Assembly: GCF_001320245.1 (NCBI RefSeq)
Contig: NZ_BCBA01000013.1
Location: 124,001-188,000, forward strand
Reading direction: 5' to 3'
DNA length: 64,000 nucleotides
Source of the DNA: Pseudomonas sp. NBRC 111124
GTDB lineage: Bacteria > Pseudomonadota > Gammaproteobacteria > Pseudomonadales > Pseudomonadaceae
The notes beneath the pieces were generated by a model that had not been told where the DNA came from, ran no database searches, and saw only the letters and a program-made list of their open reading frames with translations. Within the stretch, counting starts at the first letter, position 1. The number at the start of each line of letters is the position of its first letter. Positions 63,030 through 64,000 of the stretch are shown here, one piece after another. The translations under genes were made by a program, and so were the position numbers.

Positions 63030-64000
63030 AACACCGTCAGCTCAGGCACGGCGATGACGAACTGCCCGCCCCATTCGCGGATACCAGCTTGCTGTTCGCT
63101 GACCTCACGCAGCAGGTTCCACGGCAGTACCAGCACGTAGTCCGGCTGCTCCTCGGCCAGGCGCCCAGGCGCCACCACCGGGATACGGCTGCCGGGCAGG
63201 AACTTGCCCTGCTTGTGCGGGTTGGCGTCGGCCACCCAGGCCAGCAGGTCGGCCCTGACCCCGGCATAGTTGAGCAAGGTGTTGCCCTTGGCCGCAGCGC
63301 CATACCCGACCACGCGCTTCCCGGCAGCCTTGGCGTCGAGCAAGAAGCGCAACAGCTGCAACTTGATGCGCTCGGCGGCCGGGGCCAAGGTCGAGTAGAA
63401 ACCGGCGCTGCGCACACCCACATCCTCTTCCAGCGCCAGCAGGCTGGCGACCGTAGGCTCGATCGCCCGGCGCTGGCCATCGGCGCGCTGCACGAACACC
63501 CGTAGCGAACCGCCATGGGTCGGCAGCTCCTGCACGTCGAAGATTTCCAGGCCGTTGCGCTGACAGAGAATCTGCACCGCAGTCAGCGAGAGGTAGGAAT
63601 AGTGCTCGTGGTACAAGGTGTCGAACTGGTGCTCGGCGATCAGCGACAGCAAGTGGGGGAACTCGAAGGTGGCAACCCCCGCCGGCTTGAGCAAGGTAGC
63701 GAAACCACCGAGGAAATCATTGATGTCCGGCACATGGGCGAGCACGTTGTTGGCCGCCATCAGGTCAGCGCCCCAGCCTTCGCCGAGCAACTGCGCGGCC
63801 ACTTGGCGACCGAAGAATACCTCACGGATATCCAGGCCCTTGTCCCGCGCTGCATCGGCAGTGCTGCGGGTCGGCTCGACGCCCAGGCAAGGGATACCGC
63901 GCGCCGCCACGTACTGCAGCAGGTAACCATCGTTGGCGGCGATTTCCACCACACGGCTGTCGGTATTCAACGCAAACCGCTCGACCATGCTCGCCACGTA
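63026..64000 (-). CDS. Sugar C-methyltransferase (NovU/TylC3 type), partial at the right edge
   Basis: At least 324 C-terminal residues; the N-terminus, including the expected zinc-binding cysteines, lies beyond base 64000. SAM motif I is VVEIAANDGYLLQYVAARG. The family motif LYHEHYSYLSL and the C-terminal Rossmann-like part (VVGYGAAAKGNTLLNYAG, then VAPGRLAEEQPDYVLVLPWN) match NDP-hexose C-3-methyltransferases. It suggests that the island makes a branched, C-methylated deoxysugar. Confidence 0.87.
   Translation of the reverse strand, partial: YVASMVERFALNTDSRVVEIAANDGYLLQYVAARGIPCLGVEPTRSTADAARDKGLDIREVFFGRQVAAQLLGEGWGADLMAANNVLAHVPDINDFLGGFATLLKPAGVATFEFPHLLSLIAEHQFDTLYHEHYSYLSLTAVQILCQRNGLEIFDVQELPTHGGSLRVFVQRADGQRRAIEPTVASLLALEEDVGVRSAGFYSTLAPAAERIKLQLLRFLLDAKAAGKRVVGYGAAAKGNTLLNYAGVRADLLAWVADANPHKQGKFLPGSRIPVVAPGRLAEEQPDYVLVLPWNLLREVSEQQAGIREWGGQFVIAVPELTVL

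Overview
The window looks like a Pseudomonas chromosome, most likely the P. putida / P. entomophila group. This is inferred from gene order, from the FleQ/FleSR/FleN/FliA flagellar hierarchy, from REP-type palindromes, and from strongly G/C-ending codons that throw long shadow ORFs onto the opposite strand. Almost everything is on the minus strand. The exception is one plus-strand block at 11637-19307.

Layout by region. (1) 1-4584: scattered metabolic genes, namely a partial DadA-like oxidoreductase, a histidine phosphatase, an FKBP isomerase, the 3' remnant of a DMT permease, a GFA-family protein, a PhzF-family isomerase, a D-2-hydroxyacid dehydrogenase and a small lipoprotein. (2) 4597-11504: the complete cytochrome c maturation operon ccmABCDEFGHI, nearly every junction overlapping by 4 bases. 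(3) 11637-19307, plus strand: a FliK-like protein, a stand-alone FlhB C-terminal-domain protein, and two tandem paralogous proteins of about 950 and 905 residues. Each of these two appears to join a dermonecrotic-toxin-like (DUF6543-type) N-terminus to a large-clostridial-toxin-type (GT44) glycosyltransferase domain. They end at a bidirectional terminator. (4) 19350-33417: DUF2802 protein, CheW, ParP-like and ParC-like proteins, MotD, MotC, CheB, CheA, CheZ, CheY, FliA, FleN, FlhF, FlhA. (5) 33570-48772: flhB, fliR-Q-P-O-N-M-L, fliK, the HptB/HsbR/HsbA signalling module, fliJ-I-H-G-F-E. (6) 48879-56969: the regulators fleR, fleS, fleQ, then fliT, fliS, fliD, flaG, fliC. (7) 57221-64000: a probable flagellin-glycan island with a FabH-like synthase, a three-module glycosyltransferase, a CmcI-type methyltransferase, an NAD-dependent epimerase and a sugar C-methyltransferase cut by the window edge.

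Regulation can be read directly. Five -24/-12 (sigma-54) promoters lie upstream of fliE, fleS, fliK, fliL and flhA. Two FliA (sigma-28) promoters lie upstream of fliC and fliST. A sigma-70-like promoter precedes fleQ. This matches the known Pseudomonas cascade FleQ -> FleSR and class II genes -> FliA -> class IV genes. Intrinsic terminators follow fliC, fliD, the FabH-like gene, the large glycosyltransferase and the toxin pair.

The least ordinary content is the pair of GT44-like proteins, which share an upstream DNA element and sit between chemotaxis and ccm genes. Next come the orphan FliK/FlhBc pair, the four tandem repeats in the CheA linker, and the trimodular glycosyltransferase of the glycan island. 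No tRNA, rRNA, CRISPR array or intact insertion sequence was seen.
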